This document shows, piece after piece, positions 62,511 through 64,000 of a stretch of DNA of 64,000 nt (positions are counted from its first letter, which is position 1; each line of letters begins with the position of its first letter). A program made the translations under genes and the position numbers. The DNA is from Microbacterium testaceum (lineage in GTDB: Bacteria > Actinomycetota > Actinomycetes > Actinomycetales > Microbacteriaceae). The notes under the pieces were generated by a model, which was given only the letters and a program-made list of their open reading frames with translations, ran no database searches and was not told where the DNA came from. Location of the stretch: contig NZ_BJML01000002.1 in NCBI RefSeq assembly GCF_006539145.1, forward strand, positions 62,001 through 126,000. The letters are read 5' to 3'.

Positions 62511-64000
62511 ATGAGCACCATCCCCTTCCGCAGGCAGCAGAGAGAGAAGCCGCCCGAGCTGCCCTCGGGCGACATAGAACTGCAGGAGCCGCCGTCGCTG
62601 CCGGAGCTGCAGCCGAAGGACCCGCTGACGATGCTCATGATGGTGCCGATGATGCTCATCAGCGGGGTGATGATGCTCGTCTTCCTCGGCGAGCGCAATC
62701 CCGCCCTCGCCGTCGGACTCTTCCTGGGCATGCTCGCCCTGGCGGTGCTCATGGTTCTGGTGCAGCTCACCCGGGCCGCGGCCGAACGCCGGACCACCGT
62801 GCGCGGCGATCGCCGGGACTTCCTCCGCTACCTCGGGCAGATGCGCGGAAAGGTCCGAGGTGCGGCCGCGCAGCAGCGCGCTTCCCTGATGTGGCGGCAT
62901 CCCGACCCGGCGTCGTTGTCGAACATGGCGATGACCGCGCGGCTGTGGGAGCGCCGCGGCACTCACGGCGACTTCGGCGAGCTGCGCATCGGCACCGGGT
63001 CGCACAGCCTCAGCCAGCGCATCACGCCCCTCTCGACCAAGCCCATCGCCGATCTGGAGCCCCTTTCGGCGCGAGCGCTGCGGCGCTTCATCGCCGTGCA
63101 CGGCTCGGTGCCCGACCTTCCCGTCTCCCTGTTCGTCCGTCGTCTCGCGAACATCCGGCTCACGGGCGACGCGGATGCCGCGCGGAGCATGGCCCGGGCG
63201 CTCGTCGCTCAAGCGGTGACGACGCACGCGCCGGATGAGCTGCGCGTCGCCGTCTGTGCGTCACCCGATCGCGCCGCCGATTGGGACTGGACGAAGTGGC
63301 TGCCGCACGCGCAGCACCCGAGCGGCCAGGACGGAGCGGGATCTGCGCGACTCTTCGCGACGGACGTCGCCGAGTTCATCGAGCTCATCGACGCCGACAT
63401 GAACGGGCGTTCGCGTTTCGAGCCCGGCGCCTCTCCCACCGCCGAAGAGCCCTACCATCTCGTCGTCTTCGACGGCATCGCCCCCGCGCCCGGGTCGCGC
63501 ATCACGTCGGGCGGATACCGCTGCACCACCGCGATCACCCTCGGCGTCGAGGTGGACGAGAACGACACGTCGGGTCTTCTGCTGGACGTGCGGACGGATG
63601 CCGTGCACATGCTGCGCCGCGATCGCACCGAGGGCGTGCAGCGCTCGCTGCTGTGCGTTCCGGATGCCATGAGTCTCGCCGCCGCGACGGCGCTCGCTCG
63701 TGTGATCGCTCCCTACCGTGCGGGCGGTCGCTCGGCGGATGCGAGCGAGCCGATGGTGTCGGACTTCGAGCTGCCGACGCTGCTCGGCATCGACGACGTC
63801 GACAAGTGGGCCCCCGCGAGCTCTCTGCGCGAGGGCCTCGATCGCACGCGCCTGCGCATCCCGCTGGGCGTCGACGAGCGTGGACACCCCGTGCATCTGG
63901 ACATCAAAGAGGCCGCCCAGGGGGGCATGGGGCCGCACGGCCTTCTCATCGGGGCCACCGGCTCCGGCAAGAGCGAGCTGCTGCGCACGCTCGTGCTCGG
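62511..64000 (+). CDS. eccC: Type VII secretion ATPase EccC, 5' part
   Basis: 496 codons are visible before the right edge. A Pro/Glu-rich N-terminus leads to two membrane helices (about residues 40-85), the EccC stalk region (MWRHPDPASLSNMAMT; LWERRG), and the first FtsK/SpoIIIE ATPase domain with Walker A GATGSGKSE at residues 481-489. EccC drives export and recognises substrates. The ATG follows GAGGAGA by six bases. Further ATPase domains, and probably eccE and mycosin, lie outside the window. Confidence 0.93.
   Translation, partial: MSTIPFRRQQREKPPELPSGDIELQEPPSLPELQPKDPLTMLMMVPMMLISGVMMLVFLGERNPALAVGLFLGMLALAVLMVLVQLTRAAAERRTTVRGDRRDFLRYLGQMRGKVRGAAAQQRASLMWRHPDPASLSNMAMTARLWERRGTHGDFGELRIGTGSHSLSQRITPLSTKPIADLEPLSARALRRFIAVHGSVPDLPVSLFVRRLANIRLTGDADAARSMARALVAQAVTTHAPDELRVAVCASPDRAADWDWTKWLPHAQHPSGQDGAGSARLFATDVAEFIELIDADMNGRSRFEPGASPTAEEPYHLVVFDGIAPAPGSRITSGGYRCTTAITLGVEVDENDTSGLLLDVRTDAVHMLRRDRTEGVQRSLLCVPDAMSLAAATALARVIAPYRAGGRSADASEPMVSDFELPTLLGIDDVDKWAPASSLREGLDRTRLRIPLGVDERGHPVHLDIKEAAQGGMGPHGLLIGATGSGKSELLRTLVL

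Noticed and set aside
1..64000. tRNA, rRNA, insertion sequences, phage or plasmid genes
   Set aside because: I looked for cloverleaf patterns, rRNA-conserved stretches, transposase or integrase motifs and origin-type repeats and found none I could support.

Overview
The window is very GC-rich DNA from an actinobacterium. Codon choice, many leaderless genes and the gene families present suggest Microbacteriaceae, probably Microbacterium; this is an inference, since no rRNA or other marker gene is present. I saw no tRNA, rRNA, CRISPR array, insertion sequence or phage gene.

Left third (1-31 kb) is mostly housekeeping and metabolism. It opens with a cut membrane-protein gene and a DesK/NarL-type two-component pair (155-2136). 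A monosaccharide ABC transporter operon follows (chvE-mmsA-mmsB, 2349-6406), with its LacI regulator (6723-7748) and clear promoter/operator sites at both. Next come an M20 peptidase, a Gfo/Idh/MocA oxidoreductase, a NYN-domain protein, a 0.6-kb block of long palindromes and short tandem repeats (11409-11935), an ATP-dependent DNA ligase divergent from RecQ, a DUF418/TetR divergent pair, two LLM-type flavin enzymes, a ClpC-like unfoldase with an HspR-type HAIR site, several small membrane proteins, an RsmC-like methyltransferase, an FUSC-family protein, and a ribokinase/nucleoside hydrolase pair in which the ribokinase appears to start at ATC.

Middle (31.2-37.4 kb) is a signalling and chaperone block: an intact histidine kinase convergent with a NarL-type regulator and a large degenerate kinase-like protein; an Hsp70-type ATPase joined through one membrane helix to an extracytoplasmic domain resembling the ExoP C-terminal module; and an ECF-type sigma factor.

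Right (37.4-64 kb) is a type VII secretion (ESX-like) locus. On the minus strand about twelve tightly spaced genes run from eccD and eccB through three WXG100-like proteins, a Gly-rich PPE-like protein, a YbaB-like protein, an EspC-like protein, a 3,528-residue multidomain protein with a snapalysin-like zinc site, a 981-residue protein with a possible ADP-ribosyltransferase-like C-terminus, an unknown protein, and an unusual EccA-like protein with a beta-helix and two AAA+ modules. eccC is divergent and runs off the right edge; eccE and mycosin are not in the window. The novelty is concentrated here: a giant modular probable T7SS substrate encoded with its own AAA+ machine, next to a membrane-anchored Hsp70 fusion and a sensory module containing a pseudokinase.

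Regulatory structure is unusually readable. At least a dozen genes have a -10-like hexamer ending six or seven bases before the start codon (leaderless mRNAs). Five promoters share a TGTCG element at the spacing of RecA-NDp/PafBC promoters.
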